Shown here: positions 37,142 to 46,130 of the stretch, piece by piece
How positions within the stretch are numbered: position 1 is the first letter of the stretch
Layout of the letters: each line of letters starts with the position of its first letter
NCBI RefSeq assembly: GCF_003480315.1
Contig: NZ_QUIV01000010.1
Location: forward strand, 6,333-70,332
Direction: 5' to 3'
Length of the DNA: 64,000 nt
DNA from: Clostridium sp. AM33-3
Lineage (GTDB): Bacteria; Bacillota; Clostridia; Lachnospirales; Lachnospiraceae
Position numbers and translations under genes: made by a program
The notes under the pieces: model-generated
Seen by the model: the letters and a program-made list of their open reading frames with translations, nothing else
Told to the model about the DNA's origin: nothing
Database searches by the model: none

Positions 37142-37170
37142 ATTCTACGCCAGGGAAAGGGGTTTGTCAA
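37142..37170 (-). promoter_or_regulatory. Promoter of the metNIQ operon
   Basis: Minus strand TTGACA (37165-37170), 17-nt spacer, TAGAAT (37142-37147). Transcription would begin near 37135, about 42 nt before the leader-peptide ATG. A GGCGTA-GAA-TACGCC hairpin (37137-37151) overlaps the -10 region and another (GTAGTA/TACTAC) precedes the leader SD. Confidence 0.8.
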
Positions 37171-37241
37171 GAGATATCTGTAAATTTGTTGAGACCGTTT
37201 TTCTCTGCAATGCAGGCTCGAAAATGCTTCGCATTGCTCAT

Positions 37242-37670
37242 TTAAATCACATAGTCGCCGCCATCTTCGGTCTTCATCAGATCGGCAATGGTATAGCTGT
37301 CAAAAAATTCATTGATCACGCTGTTTAAACGGGTCCACATAGGCAGGGTCCGGCAGTGCGGCGCTATTTCGCAGAGCTTGGCACCTGCCTCCAGACAGCT
37401 TACCGGCGCCAGGGAGCCTTCCGTCAGGCGCAAGATTTCTCCTACTTTATAATCTTCCGGCGCCCTGGACAGGCGGTATCCGCCGCCTTTTCCCTGGGCA
37501 CCTTCCACAAAACCGGATTTCGACAGGTTGGACATGATAGATTCCAGATATTTCTGAGAAATGTCCTGTCTCTGTGCCACCTCCTTTAACGGAGTAAATG
37601 TCCCCGTGGCATGTTCTGCCAGATCGATCATCACGCGCAGTGCATATCTTCCTCTTGTTGAAATCATCAT
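37242..37670 (-). CDS. Rrf2-family transcriptional regulator (CymR/IscR-like)
   Basis: About 142 residues. N-terminal winged helix ISTRGRYALRVMIDLAEH with recognition region QRQDISQKYLESIMSNLSKSGFVEGAQGKGGGYRLSR, both classic Rrf2. Only C95- and C103-type cysteines in SCLEAGAKLCEIAPHC are seen, so an Fe-S role is possible but not certain. In Bacillus the family member CymR represses cysteine uptake and synthesis genes through a complex with CysK. Lying directly behind cysK and metY, this protein is likely such a cysteine regulator. The longest frame starts at a TTG (37679); ATG at 37670 or 37667 gives the family N-terminus MISTRG and is preferred. A short hairpin (AATGC-GAA-GCATT) and a GCAATGC/GCATTGC pair follow the stop. 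Confidence 0.88.
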   Translation of the reverse strand: MMISTRGRYALRVMIDLAEHATGTFTPLKEVAQRQDISQKYLESIMSNLSKSGFVEGAQGKGGGYRLSRAPEDYKVGEILRLTEGSLAPVSCLEAGAKLCEIAPHCRTLPMWTRLNSVINEFFDSYTIADLMKTEDGGDYVI

Positions 37671-37739
37671 AATCCCCAACCATCCTTCTCATATTCAATC
37701 TATCGTTCTATAACGCTCCGTTACCCTCACAGTTTCCTG

Positions 37740-38672
37740 TTAATCTGCAAATAACGGAGTAGACAGGTAGCGGTCTCCGGTATCCGGGAGCAGCACTACG
37801 ATTGTCTTACCCTCATTTTCCGGGCGTTTTGCCAGCTCTATGGCAGCCCAGAGAGCCGCGCCGGAGGAAATTCCTACCAGTACGCCTTCATTCTTTCCAA
37901 CTTCCTTTCCGGTTGCAAACGCGTCATCGTTGCTGACCGGAATAATCTCATCGTATATCTTGGTATCCAGCACTTCCGGTACAAAGCCGGCTCCGATTCC
38001 CTGGATCTTATGTGCTCCTGCCACACCAGTGGAAAGCACTGCGGAGGAAGCAGGCTCTACCGCAACCACTTTGACATCCGGGTTTTTGGACTTTAAGAAA
38101 CGTCCGGTTCCGGTGATGGTGCCTCCGGTACCGACACCTGCCACAAAATAATCTACCCGGCCATCGGTATCCTCCCAGATTTCCGGTCCGGTGGTCTCAA
38201 AATGTGCCCTGGGATTTGCCGGATTCACAAACTGTCCTGTCACAAATGCATTCGGAATTTCCCTGGCCAGTTCATCTGCCCTGGCAATCGCTCCCTTCAT
38301 GCCCTTTGCCCCCTCGGTGAGGACAAGCTCTGCACCATACGCCTTCATTAACTGGCGGCGCTCCACAGACATAGTTTCCGGCATTACGATTATGATGCGA
38401 TAGCCGCGGGCTGCAGCCACAGACGCCAGACCAATTCCTGTATTGCCGGAGGTCGGTTCAATGATCACGGAATCCGGTTTCAGCTCACCGCTTGCCTCAG
38501 CAGCATCGATCATAGCCTTGGCAATGCGGTCCTTTACAGAACCTGCCGGATTCAAATATTCCAGTTTTGCCAGGATTTTTGCCTTTAAACCAAACTTTTT
38601 CTCAATGTTTGTGAGCTCCAGAAGCGGGGTTTTACCAATCAGCTGATCTGCGGAAGTATAAATGTTTGCCAT
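37740..38672 (-). CDS. cysK: Cysteine synthase A (O-acetylserine sulfhydrylase)
   Basis: 310 residues, PLP fold type II. It makes L-cysteine from O-acetylserine and sulfide. The PLP lysine is K47 in [10 protein letters not shown]; the substrate loop [12 protein letters not shown] and the phosphate-binding [10 protein letters not shown] are present, as is the C-terminal GDRYLST. GGAGG precedes the ATG. It is second in a metY-cysK-rrf2 operon (31 nt after metY, 60-70 nt before rrf2). In CymR systems CysK also acts as regulatory partner, which fits this arrangement. Confidence 0.96.
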   Translation of the reverse strand: MANIYTSADQLIGKTPLLELTNIEKKFGLKAKILAKLEYLNPAGSVKDRIAKAMIDAAEASGELKPDSVIIEPTSGNTGIGLASVAAARGYRIIIVMPETMSVERRQLMKAYGAELVLTEGAKGMKGAIARADELAREIPNAFVTGQFVNPANPRAHFETTGPEIWEDTDGRVDYFVAGVGTGGTITGTGRFLKSKNPDVKVVAVEPASSAVLSTGVAGAHKIQGIGAGFVPEVLDTKIYDEIIPVSNDDAFATGKEVGKNEGVLVGISSGAALWAAIELAKRPENEGKTIVVLLPDTGDRYLSTPLFAD

Positions 38673-38703
38673 CCTGATGTCCTCCTTGCATTATGCACCG
38701 TTA

Positions 38704-39990
38704 TTATTTTACTGCTTCAAAGCCATGTTTCAGATCGTCAATAATATCATCGATATGCTCGGTACCGATGGAAAGACGGATGGTGGTCGGCTTGATACCG
38801 CATGCCAGCAGGCCTTCCTCATCCAGCTGGGAATGGGTGGTGGATGCCGGATGGATCACCAGAGACTTCACATCAGCCACATTTGCAAGCAGGGAGAACA
38901 GCTCCAGACTCTCCGTAAATTTCTTTGCGGTATTGACATCGCCTTTGATCTCAAAGGTAAAGATGGAGCCTGCTCCGTTCGGGAAATAGCGGTCATACAG
39001 CTCTTTCTGACGACCGGTAGACAGGGACGGATGATTTACCTTTTCTACCTGTGGATGATTCTTTAAGAAATCTACAACCTTCAGTGCGTTCTCTACGTGG
39101 CGCTCTACTCTTAAGGACAGAGTCTCCAGCCCCTGCAGTAACAGGAAGGAGTTGAACGGAGAAATGGTAGCACCCAGGTCTCTCATCAGAGTTGTACGGA
39201 GCTTCGTGATGTAGGCAGCATTCCCGCATGCCTCAGTGAATACGATGCCATGATAAGATGGGTTTGGCTGGCTTAAGCCCGGGAATTTGTCGTTCTGTGC
39301 CCAGTCAAACTTGCCGCCGTCCACAATAACACCGCCCATTACGGTACCGTGACCGCCCATAAACTTGGTTGCAGAATGTACCACGATATCAGCACCATGC
39401 TCCAGCGGACGGAGCAGATATGGAGTAGCGAAGGTGCTGTCTACAATGAACGGGATGCCGTGACGGTGAGCGATCTCTCCGATTGCCTCGAGATCGACCA
39501 CATCTGAATTCGGGTTGCCAAGCGTCTCTGCATAGAGCAGCTTGGTATTCGGCTGAATGGCTTTTTCAAAGTTTTCCGGATCGGCCGGATCCACCAGGGT
39601 AGTAGTGATTCCCTGCTCCGGCAGTGTGTTTTCAAACAGGTTGGTGGTTCCGCCGTACAGGTTGGTGGAGGATACGATATGATCTCCTGCCTTTGCAATA
39701 TTCTGGATTGCGTAAGCGATCGCTGCGGAACCGGATGCGGTTGCCAGTGCTCCGATACCGCCCTCCAGGGCTGCAACTCTCTTCTCGAAGACATCAGAGG
39801 TCGGATTCATCAGTCTGGTGTAAATGTTGCCCGGCTCAGTCAGAGCGAAGCGTCCTGCCGCCTGTGCGGAATCCTTGAATACATAAGAGGTGGTTGCATA
39901 GATCGGTACGGCTCTGGAGTCTGTTGCCGAATCTGCATTTTCCTGTCCTACGTGAAGCTGAAGAGTCTCAAACTTGTAATTCTTGCTCAT
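38704..39990 (-). CDS. metY: O-acetylhomoserine sulfhydrylase (Cys/Met metabolism PLP enzyme)
   Basis: 428 residues. It belongs to the Cys/Met gamma-family of PLP enzymes; the length, the N-terminus [19 protein letters not shown] and [10 protein letters not shown] point to O-acetylhomoserine aminocarboxypropyltransferase, which forms homocysteine from O-acetylhomoserine and sulfide. The PLP lysine is in [12 protein letters not shown] near residue 208. I chose the ATG at 39990 (MSKNYKFET) with AAAGGCAGG upstream rather than the ATG at 40011. First gene of the operon; the promoter carries an Rrf2-like inverted repeat. A cystathionine gamma-synthase-type activity cannot be excluded from sequence alone. 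Confidence 0.92.
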   Translation of the reverse strand: MSKNYKFETLQLHVGQENADSATDSRAVPIYATTSYVFKDSAQAAGRFALTEPGNIYTRLMNPTSDVFEKRVAALEGGIGALATASGSAAIAYAIQNIAKAGDHIVSSTNLYGGTTNLFENTLPEQGITTTLVDPADPENFEKAIQPNTKLLYAETLGNPNSDVVDLEAIGEIAHRHGIPFIVDSTFATPYLLRPLEHGADIVVHSATKFMGGHGTVMGGVIVDGGKFDWAQNDKFPGLSQPNPSYHGIVFTEACGNAAYITKLRTTLMRDLGATISPFNSFLLLQGLETLSLRVERHVENALKVVDFLKNHPQVEKVNHPSLSTGRQKELYDRYFPNGAGSIFTFEIKGDVNTAKKFTESLELFSLLANVADVKSLVIHPASTTHSQLDEEGLLACGIKPTTIRLSIGTEHIDDIIDDLKHGFEAVK

Positions 39991-40087
39991 GGTATGTACC
40001 TGCCTTTCCATTCATCCATAACGGTTCCGTTACTTAAGATCGTGTTTTAAATTACCCTGTATTTCCATAGGTGATTCGTTGTTCTGT

Positions 40088-40125
40088 ATTATAGCCACCA
40101 TAACCTACTATGTCAATAGGTTTAT
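40088..40125 (-). promoter_or_regulatory. Promoter and Rrf2-type operator of metY-cysK-rrf2
   Basis: Minus strand TTGACA (40111-40116), 17-nt spacer, TATAAT (40088-40093). The -35 sits inside an inverted repeat with arms AACCTA (40102-40107) and TAGGTT (40117-40122) in a wider ATAAxCCTA...TAGGTTTAT symmetry (40100-40125). This overlaps the polymerase site, as expected for repression by the Rrf2 protein encoded in the operon. Confidence 0.75.
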
Positions 40126-40154
40126 CGGTGTTTTTTGAAAATACAACAGAATAC

Positions 40155-40193
40155 AAAAAAGCAGCAGTAAAATGAATCACATTTTACTGCTGC
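40155..40193 (-). terminator. Intrinsic terminator of the dipeptidase-yqeY transcript
   Basis: A perfect 14-bp stem (GCAGCAGTAAAATG at 40161-40174 with its complement at 40180-40193), 5-nt loop, followed on the minus strand by TTTTTT. Confidence 0.93.
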
Positions 40194-40228
40194 ACTCTCA
40201 TCCATTTCGTATTCGTTTTGATAACAGA

Positions 40229-41632
40229 TCAGCCGCACAGATCCACAATCGCCTGCGCAAAGATCTTTGCGCTTACCAGAAGCTCGTCTACAACTGCGAA
40301 CTCATCCGGTCCATGCATCTTGTTGTCAGTCTCCGGCATAGCTGCGCCGAATGCCACGCCATTTTCCAGATGATGAACATAAGTGCCGCCGCCCAGTGCC
40401 TGACACTCGCCCTTACGGCCGGTATACAGCTCGAACGCAGCCAGCAGGGTCTTTACAAAATAGGAATCTGCAGATACATGATGCGGTGGGATCAACGCCT
40501 TGTTTAACAAAGTAAGACCCTGCTCTGCCATGCGTGCTCTTACAACCTCAAGCACATTCTCATCGTTTCCGCATACCGGGATACGGCCGTCAAACTCACC
40601 ATCCATGCTTGCCGCATCTACACTCAGCATGTTGAAGGAGAGGGTAAGATTTCCGGAAAGCTCATCCTCCATAGCCACACCCAGGGTCTTTCCGTTTACA
40701 TCGCCATGTGGGAACAGGGATGCTGTTTTTCTGACCATGTCAACCTGCGGGCAGGATGCAAAATCCAGTTTTCCAAGGAACACCAGAAGGCCGGTCAGCG
40801 CATTATTGCCCACATCCGGAGTAGAGGCGTGAGCACCGATTCCGGTGGCGGTAATTTCAGTCACTGTTCCTTCTGCCGCAAACTCAAAGCTGATGCCGGT
40901 CTCTTCCTTTGTCTCGGCCGCAGCTTTTTCCAGTGCTGCCATCTCAAAGCCCTCTACCGCAGCCTTCGCCTTGCCAGGAACAACATTCACCTTAGTTCCT
41001 GCCTTGATAGAAACCAGTCTTGGAAGTGCATCGGATGCTTCAAATCCAGCAGTAAAATGGCCCGGGAAGCGTCCCTTTTCCGTGTTAACCAGCGGATATT
41101 CCGCATCCGGAGAAAAGGTCATCGGCGCTTCTTTTTCAATGCTGTAGTAATGGCGGATATCGCTGCTGCCGCACTCTTCATCCGTTCCCAGGATCAGGCG
41201 CACGTTTTTCTTTAACGGAATACCAAGCTCTTTGACTGCGCGCATCGCATAAAGGGCAGCCACTGCTGGTCCCTTGTCATCTGCGGTGCCGCGTCCGTAC
41301 AGCTTTCCATCCTTTAATACCGGCTTGAACGGCTCGGTCACAGTCCAGCCTTCCCCGGCTGGTACAACATCGAGGTGTGCCAGGATATCCAGCTGATGAG
41401 GAAGCTCATTCATATCCACACAGCCTACATAGCCATCGTAATCGCAGGTCTCAAAGCCATAGCCTTCTGCCATGTCCAGTGCCATGTCCAGACACTCAGC
41501 AGTGCCAGGCCCAAACGGCATATCCTCCTCTGCCGGCATCTTCTCGCTGTTGATACGGCAGAGCTCGCAGATATCTTCCAGCATCTCGTCTTTATGCGCG
41601 TCTACCCATGCGCTGATTTTCTCTTTATACAT
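40229..41632 (-). CDS. pepV: M20 metallopeptidase, Sapep/PepV-like dipeptidase
   Basis: 467 residues, cytosolic metallo-dipeptidase. Metal ligands are visible in ILAHLDVVPAG (near residue 85), GRGTADDKGP (near 117) and GTDEECGSSD (catalytic Glu and ligand near 150), with the C-terminal His ligand in GGGTYVHHLENGVAFG. The long lid domain and lack of a signal peptide match the Sapep/PepV group, which cleaves dipeptides with manganese or zinc. It follows yqeY by 17 bp and shares its transcript, with a strong terminator downstream. Exact specificity is not resolvable; the gene symbol is by similarity. Confidence 0.88.
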   Translation of the reverse strand: MYKEKISAWVDAHKDEMLEDICELCRINSEKMPAEEDMPFGPGTAECLDMALDMAEGYGFETCDYDGYVGCVDMNELPHQLDILAHLDVVPAGEGWTVTEPFKPVLKDGKLYGRGTADDKGPAVAALYAMRAVKELGIPLKKNVRLILGTDEECGSSDIRHYYSIEKEAPMTFSPDAEYPLVNTEKGRFPGHFTAGFEASDALPRLVSIKAGTKVNVVPGKAKAAVEGFEMAALEKAAAETKEETGISFEFAAEGTVTEITATGIGAHASTPDVGNNALTGLLVFLGKLDFASCPQVDMVRKTASLFPHGDVNGKTLGVAMEDELSGNLTLSFNMLSVDAASMDGEFDGRIPVCGNDENVLEVVRARMAEQGLTLLNKALIPPHHVSADSYFVKTLLAAFELYTGRKGECQALGGGTYVHHLENGVAFGAAMPETDNKMHGPDEFAVVDELLVSAKIFAQAIVDLCG

Positions 41633-41649
41633 AACAAATTCCCCCTGAA

Positions 41650-42096
41650 TTATTTTGTCATTGCTGCCAGAGTCTGGTTTACCAGTTTGCCGTCTGCCTT
41701 ACCTTTTACCTTCGGCATCAGAACCTTCATAATCTTACCCTTGTCTGCTGCAGTCGGCTTCTCAATACCAAGCTCTGCGAGCACCCCTTTGATCACCTCG
41801 GTGATCTGCTCTACGTTCATATCTTCCGGAGCGAACTCTTTGTATACAGCAAGTCTCGCAGCGGCTTCCTCGCGGATATCGGTGCGGTCTGCCGGAGCCA
41901 TGTCGTAGGTCTCCTGGGTCTGGCGGATCTCTTTCTTTACAACTGCATTTTCCTCATCCTCAGTCAGCTCTTCACGTTTGTCGATCTGCGCGTTCTTCAG
42001 TGCGGAAAGCAGCATGGACAGGGAATCTTTTCTTGCCTTGTCTTTTGCCTTCATAGCCTCTACCATTGCAGCTCTTACTACGTCAATCTTGCTCAT
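41650..42096 (-). CDS. yqeY: GatB/YqeY domain protein
   Basis: 148 residues, whole-length YqeY: an N-terminal helical bundle (AMKAKDKARKDSLSMLLSALKNAQIDKREEL) and a C-terminal GatB-like tail domain (IEKPTAADKGKIMKVLMPKVKGKADGKLVNQTL). The tail domain of GatB contacts tRNA in Asp/Glu amidotransferase; the role of free YqeY is unproven. AAGGAGTG precedes the ATG. It lies between prfC and the dipeptidase gene, 32 nt from prfC, so it may be part of a prfC-yqeY-pepV transcript. Confidence 0.88.
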   Translation of the reverse strand: MSKIDVVRAAMVEAMKAKDKARKDSLSMLLSALKNAQIDKREELTEDEENAVVKKEIRQTQETYDMAPADRTDIREEAAARLAVYKEFAPEDMNVEQITEVIKGVLAELGIEKPTAADKGKIMKVLMPKVKGKADGKLVNQTLAAMTK

Positions 42097-42128
42097 ATCG
42101 TAACACTCCTTTTCTGTTTTATTTGCTT

Positions 42129-43721
42129 TTAGTTACGTCCGAATTCACTCAGCTTCAGTCCCGGATTACGGTCCTCCACCATGCCAATGCTCCAGCTGTT
42201 GACAAAGATCAGCAGCGGATTGTCCTTTAAGTCCTTGATGCGCTTCATGTCGGAGGTTCCCTGGATCTTGGCTACATCCACCTCGTCCTTATTCTCGATC
42301 CAGCGGATATACTCGTATGGCAGCTTCTCCAGCTTCACCTCTACGTTGTACTCATTCTCCAGTCGGTAGGTCAGAACCTCAAACTGCAGCTCGCCGACTA
42401 CGCCGACAATGATCTCTTCCATACCGGTATTGAACTCCTGGAAGATCTGGATCGCGCCCTCCTGGGCGATCTGGCTGACACCCTTTAAGAACTGTTTGCG
42501 CTTCATGGTATCAATCTGGCGCACGCGGGCGAAATGCTCCGGAGCGAAGGTCGGGATACCCTCAAACTCAAACTTCTCGTTGGACAGGCACAGCGTATCT
42601 CCGATGGCAAAAATACCAGGATCGAATACGCCGATGATATCGCCGGCATAGGCCTCGTCCACGATCTTTCTGTCCTGCGCCATCATCTGCTGCGGCTGGG
42701 ACAGACGGATCTTCTTGCCGCCCTGAACGTGGTTTACCTCCATACCGGCCTCGAACTTGCCGGATACAATACGCATGAACGCGATACGGTCACGGTGGGC
42801 CTTGTTCATATTTGCCTGGATCTTAAAGACAAACGCGGAAAAATCATCGGTAAACGGACTGATTTCTCTTGTGATAGCCCGTCTCGGCAGTGGAGAAGTA
42901 GTCATCTTCAGGAAATGCTGCAGAAAGGTCTCTACACCAAAGTTGGTCAGAGCGGAACCGAAAAATACCGGAGATAAATTTCCGCGGCTGACACGTTCCT
43001 GATCAAACTCATCGGCTGCACCGTCCAACAGCTCGATCTCATCTAAGAGCTGCTGATGGTAATCTGCTCCGATCACGGATTCAACATCGGTTCCCTCTAC
43101 CGGGAAGGTCTGGGACGCAATCTCCTTCTGTCCTCCCATGGCAGCCGTGAAGGTCGTGATAGTCTTTTCGTGGCGGTCATACACACCCTTGAAATTCTTG
43201 CCGCAGCCGATCGGCCAGTTGATCGGACAGGTGCGGATGCCAAGCACGTTTTCGATCTCGTCCATCAGCTCAAAGGGATCTCTCGCCTCACGGTCCATCT
43301 TGTTGATGAAGGTGAAGATCGGGATGCCTCTCATGACACAGACCTTAAACAGCTTGATGGTCTGGGCCTCAACACCCTTGGATCCGTCGATGACCATGAC
43401 CGCGCTGTCGGCAGCCATAAGGGTACGGTAAGTATCCTCAGAGAAGTCCTGATGTCCCGGGGTATCCAGGATGTTGATGCAGTAGTTATCATACTCAAAC
43501 TGCATAACGGAAGAGGTAACGGAAATACCTCTCTCCTTCTCGATTTCCATCCAGTCGGAAACTGCATGCTTTGCAGCCTTTCTTCCCTTTACGGTACCGG
43601 CCAGGTTGATGGCACCTCCGTAAAGAAGGAATTTCTCAGTCAGGGTTGTCTTACCGGCATCTGGGTGGGAAATGATCGCAAAGGTTCTTCGTTTCTTAAT
43701 TTCTTCTGTAATATTTGACAA
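42129..43721 (-). CDS. prfC: Peptide chain release factor 3
   Basis: 530 residues, GTPase that recycles RF1/RF2 from the ribosome. G1 motif SHPDAGKTT near residue 20, LDTPGHQDFSEDTYRT (G3), FINKMDRE (G4) and the RF3-specific domain order with C-terminal VGVVGELQFEVLTYRLENEY. The longest frame begins at 43880 with a 53-residue extension that matches nothing in the family. The TTG at 43721 (reading SNITEEIKKRRTFAIISHPD) has GGAGG 8 nt upstream and yields the normal RF3 length, so I use it. Own promoter 110 nt upstream with two small hairpins in the leader (43747-43771 and 43795-43813). Confidence 0.94.
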   Translation of the reverse strand: MSNITEEIKKRRTFAIISHPDAGKTTLTEKFLLYGGAINLAGTVKGRKAAKHAVSDWMEIEKERGISVTSSVMQFEYDNYCINILDTPGHQDFSEDTYRTLMAADSAVMVIDGSKGVEAQTIKLFKVCVMRGIPIFTFINKMDREARDPFELMDEIENVLGIRTCPINWPIGCGKNFKGVYDRHEKTITTFTAAMGGQKEIASQTFPVEGTDVESVIGADYHQQLLDEIELLDGAADEFDQERVSRGNLSPVFFGSALTNFGVETFLQHFLKMTTSPLPRRAITREISPFTDDFSAFVFKIQANMNKAHRDRIAFMRIVSGKFEAGMEVNHVQGGKKIRLSQPQQMMAQDRKIVDEAYAGDIIGVFDPGIFAIGDTLCLSNEKFEFEGIPTFAPEHFARVRQIDTMKRKQFLKGVSQIAQEGAIQIFQEFNTGMEEIIVGVVGELQFEVLTYRLENEYNVEVKLEKLPYEYIRWIENKDEVDVAKIQGTSDMKRIKDLKDNPLLIFVNSWSIGMVEDRNPGLKLSEFGRN

Positions 43722-43828
43722 AAATAAGTCCTCCGTTCTATAGGTGAAAGCGGTCTGAATCCATCCGCTTTTTCTGTTCGTTTCAGTTAGCTGACTGCGC
43801 AGCTTCCGCGCAGTTACTCCAATCTTAC

Positions 43829-43857
43829 ATTTTATCAGACATACTGCGCTTTGACAA
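43829..43857 (-). promoter_or_regulatory. Promoter of prfC
   Basis: Minus strand TTGTCA (43852-43857), 17-nt spacer, TAAAAT (43829-43834). The leader carries CTGCGC/GCGCAG (43795-43813) and AAAGCGG/CCGCTTT (43747-43771) hairpins. Confidence 0.65.
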
Positions 43858-43907
43858 GAGTCAGAGTTGCCGGAAAACATGGCATTTTCATTGAAAAATT
43901 CCTGATT

Positions 43908-45101
43908 TTAATGCTTTCCGTCAAAGATCCGGTTCAGCAGCTCATGCGCCACCTGGTCCTTGCTCATCAGCTCCAGCTCCTCTGCGCCATCTTTTGTGAT
44001 GACAGTCACAAGGTTCGTGTCCGTTCCGAATCCGGCTCCGGCTGTGCGCAGGCTGTTCGCCACGATCATGTCCACGTTCTTTTTCGCAAGCTTTGCCCGG
44101 GAATTTTCCAGCATATTCTGAGTTTCCATGGAAAAGCCGCAAAGCACCTGTTCCTCTCTCCGGTGGGCTCCAAGCCATGCCAGAATATCATCGGTGCGTT
44201 CCAGTTCAATATTCATGTTGCCATCGCTCTTTTTCGTTTTCTCGGCTCCGACAACAGCCGGACGGTAATCTGCCACAGCCGCTGCCTTGATAATGGCATC
44301 CTGCTCTGCGCTGACAGAAGTTACCGCGTCAAACATATCCTTCGCACTGATGACCGGCACAAGCCTCACCCCCAGCGGCGCCTTTAAATCTACCGGTCCG
44401 CTTACCAGAGTCACCTCTGCTCCTCTTCTGGCTGCTGCCCTTGCAATGGCATAGCCCATCTTTCCGGTGGAGTGATTGGTGATATAGCGCACCGGATCAA
44501 TGGCCTCCCGTGTTGGCCCGGCCGTTACCAGAACCTTCTTTCCAGCCAGATCTTTCTCACAGGCAAGTTCCTGTAAAATATACTCAAACAAAGTCTCCGG
44601 CTCCGGCATCTTTCCGGCTCCGGTATCGCCGCAGGCCAGATAGCCACTGGCCGGTTCAATCACATGCATGCCGTATTTCCGGCAGATGTTCAGATTGTCC
44701 TGGGTGATGGGATTTTCATACATCTGGGTGTTCATGGCCGGAACGATATACTTCGGACTCCTGCAGGCCAGAAATGTGGTAGTCAGCATATCATCTGCAA
44801 GACCGTGCGCCACCTTCGCGATCACATTGGCCGTAGCCGGAGCGATCATAAAGATATCTGCCTGCTTGGCCAGAGAGACATGCTCCACCTGAAACTCAAA
44901 ATTCCGGTCAAATGTATCTACCAGGCATTTTTTCCCGGTCAGAGTCTCAAAGGTGGTCGGGGTGATAAAATTCGTTGCATTCTGTGTCATGATCACCCGC
45001 ACATTGGCATGCTGTTTTACCAGCATACTGGCCAGATTGGCAATTTTATAAGCAGCAATTCCGCCGGTCACACCCAATACTACGGTTTTTCCTTTTAACA
45101 T
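43908..45101 (-). CDS. coaBC: Bifunctional phosphopantothenoylcysteine decarboxylase / phosphopantothenate-cysteine ligase
   Basis: 397 residues. The N-terminal CoaC flavoprotein has GVTGGIAAYK, the decarboxylase motif PAMNTQMYENP and ACGDTGAGKMPEP with the active Cys. The C-terminal CoaB ligase has VTAGPTREAIDPVRYITNHSTGKMGYAIA and ILAWLG. It converts 4'-phosphopantothenate to 4'-phosphopantetheine in CoA synthesis. I chose the ATG at 45101 (LKGKTVVLGVTGG) with GAGGAGG 5 nt upstream; the longer start at 45134 has no such support. Divergent from coaX, which performs the first step of the same pathway. Confidence 0.96.
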   Translation of the reverse strand: MLKGKTVVLGVTGGIAAYKIANLASMLVKQHANVRVIMTQNATNFITPTTFETLTGKKCLVDTFDRNFEFQVEHVSLAKQADIFMIAPATANVIAKVAHGLADDMLTTTFLACRSPKYIVPAMNTQMYENPITQDNLNICRKYGMHVIEPASGYLACGDTGAGKMPEPETLFEYILQELACEKDLAGKKVLVTAGPTREAIDPVRYITNHSTGKMGYAIARAAARRGAEVTLVSGPVDLKAPLGVRLVPVISAKDMFDAVTSVSAEQDAIIKAAAVADYRPAVVGAEKTKKSDGNMNIELERTDDILAWLGAHRREEQVLCGFSMETQNMLENSRAKLAKKNVDMIVANSLRTAGAGFGTDTNLVTVITKDGAEELELMSKDQVAHELLNRIFDGKH

Positions 45102-45198
45102 AAGAACCTCCTCGTTCTTCTTCAGATCAGTCATATTTTATGAGTATAGCATATTTTACCGGACAGGAAAAGGGTGAAGTGGATCGCTCCTTTTTCAA

Positions 45199-45227
45199 TT
45201 GTCATTCCCTGTAAAATGTGATAGGAT
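45199..45227 (+). promoter_or_regulatory. Promoter of coaX
   Basis: TTGTCA (45199-45204), 17-nt spacer, TAGGAT (45222-45227). For divergent coaBC only a -10-like TATACT near 45137-45142 is visible, without a good -35. Confidence 0.6.
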
Positions 45228-45297
45228 GTAAAATAATATACAGGCTTTTTCACCTGTGAACCACCACCATTTATCACGAATAGAAGGAGTTTTTTCC

Positions 45298-46065
45298 ATG
45301 ATTTTAGCACTGGATATGGGAAACAGCAACATCGTCATTGGCTGTATCGATTCCCAGAAAACTTATTTTGTAGAGCGTGTCACCACTGACCACGCCAAAA
45401 CCGGAACCGAATATGCAATTAATATTAAAAATATTCTGGAGATCCATCAGATCAACCCTGCTGACATTGAAGGAGCTATCATGTCCTCCGTTGTTCCGCC
45501 GTTAAACGCAGCGATTTCTTCTGCTGTAAAGAAAATCCTGGGCTATCACCCGATGCTGGTAGGCGCCGGCATCAAAACCGGCATGAACATCATCATGGAT
45601 AACCCGAAAACCGTCGGAAGCGATATGATCGTAGATGCCGTAGCTGCCATCAGGGAATACCCGGGTCCGATCATCATCATTGATATGGGTACCGCAACTA
45701 CCATGTCCGTTGTGGATAAAAACGGCAACTATATCGGCGGCATCATCTATCCGGGTCTTCGCGTTTCCCTGGACTCCTTAAGCAGCAAGACGGCACAGCT
45801 TCCGTCCATCAGCCTGGACATTCCGAAGCGTGTCATCGGTAAAAACACCATCGACTGCATGCGCAGCGGCATCATGTACGGCAATGCCGGCATGATCGAC
45901 GGCATCCTGGAGCATATGGAAGAAGAGTTGGGCGAACCGGCTACCATCATTGCTACCGGCGGTCTCTCCCGTTTCGTGGTTCCGCTCTGCAAACACAAAA
46001 TCATCTATGACGATGCCCTGCTCCTGAAGGGGCTCATGATCATTTACGAAAAAAACAAGGCATAA
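45298..46065 (+). CDS. coaX: Type III pantothenate kinase
   Basis: 255 residues, ASKHA fold. It phosphorylates pantothenate, the first step to CoA, without feedback by CoA in known members. P-loop-like ALDMGNSN at residues 4-11, ADIEGAIMSSVVPP, IIDMGTATTMSVV and the C-terminal ATGGLSRFV are diagnostic. ATG at 45298 has AAGGAG 8 nt upstream; the longer start at 45256 lacks support. Single gene with its own promoter and a very strong terminator. Confidence 0.97.
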   Translation: MILALDMGNSNIVIGCIDSQKTYFVERVTTDHAKTGTEYAINIKNILEIHQINPADIEGAIMSSVVPPLNAAISSAVKKILGYHPMLVGAGIKTGMNIIMDNPKTVGSDMIVDAVAAIREYPGPIIIIDMGTATTMSVVDKNGNYIGGIIYPGLRVSLDSLSSKTAQLPSISLDIPKRVIGKNTIDCMRSGIMYGNAGMIDGILEHMEEELGEPATIIATGGLSRFVVPLCKHKIIYDDALLLKGLMIIYEKNKA

Positions 46066-46084
46066 TCCCTATCACTTTGCCCGC

Positions 46085-46130
46085 AAAGCAGAGCAGGAAG
46101 AACCTTAACTGTTCTTCCTGCTCTGCTTTT
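46085..46130. terminator. Bidirectional terminator between coaX and the AAA-ATPase gene
   Basis: A perfect 19-bp stem (46085-46103 with 46111-46129), 7-nt loop, with TTTTA on the + side. The stop codon of the convergent gene overlaps its end. Confidence 0.95.

Noticed and set aside
43722..43880. N-terminal extension of release factor 3
   Set aside because: The extra 53 codons lie over the promoter and leader hairpins and do not match the family; the TTG at 43721 has a proper SD.
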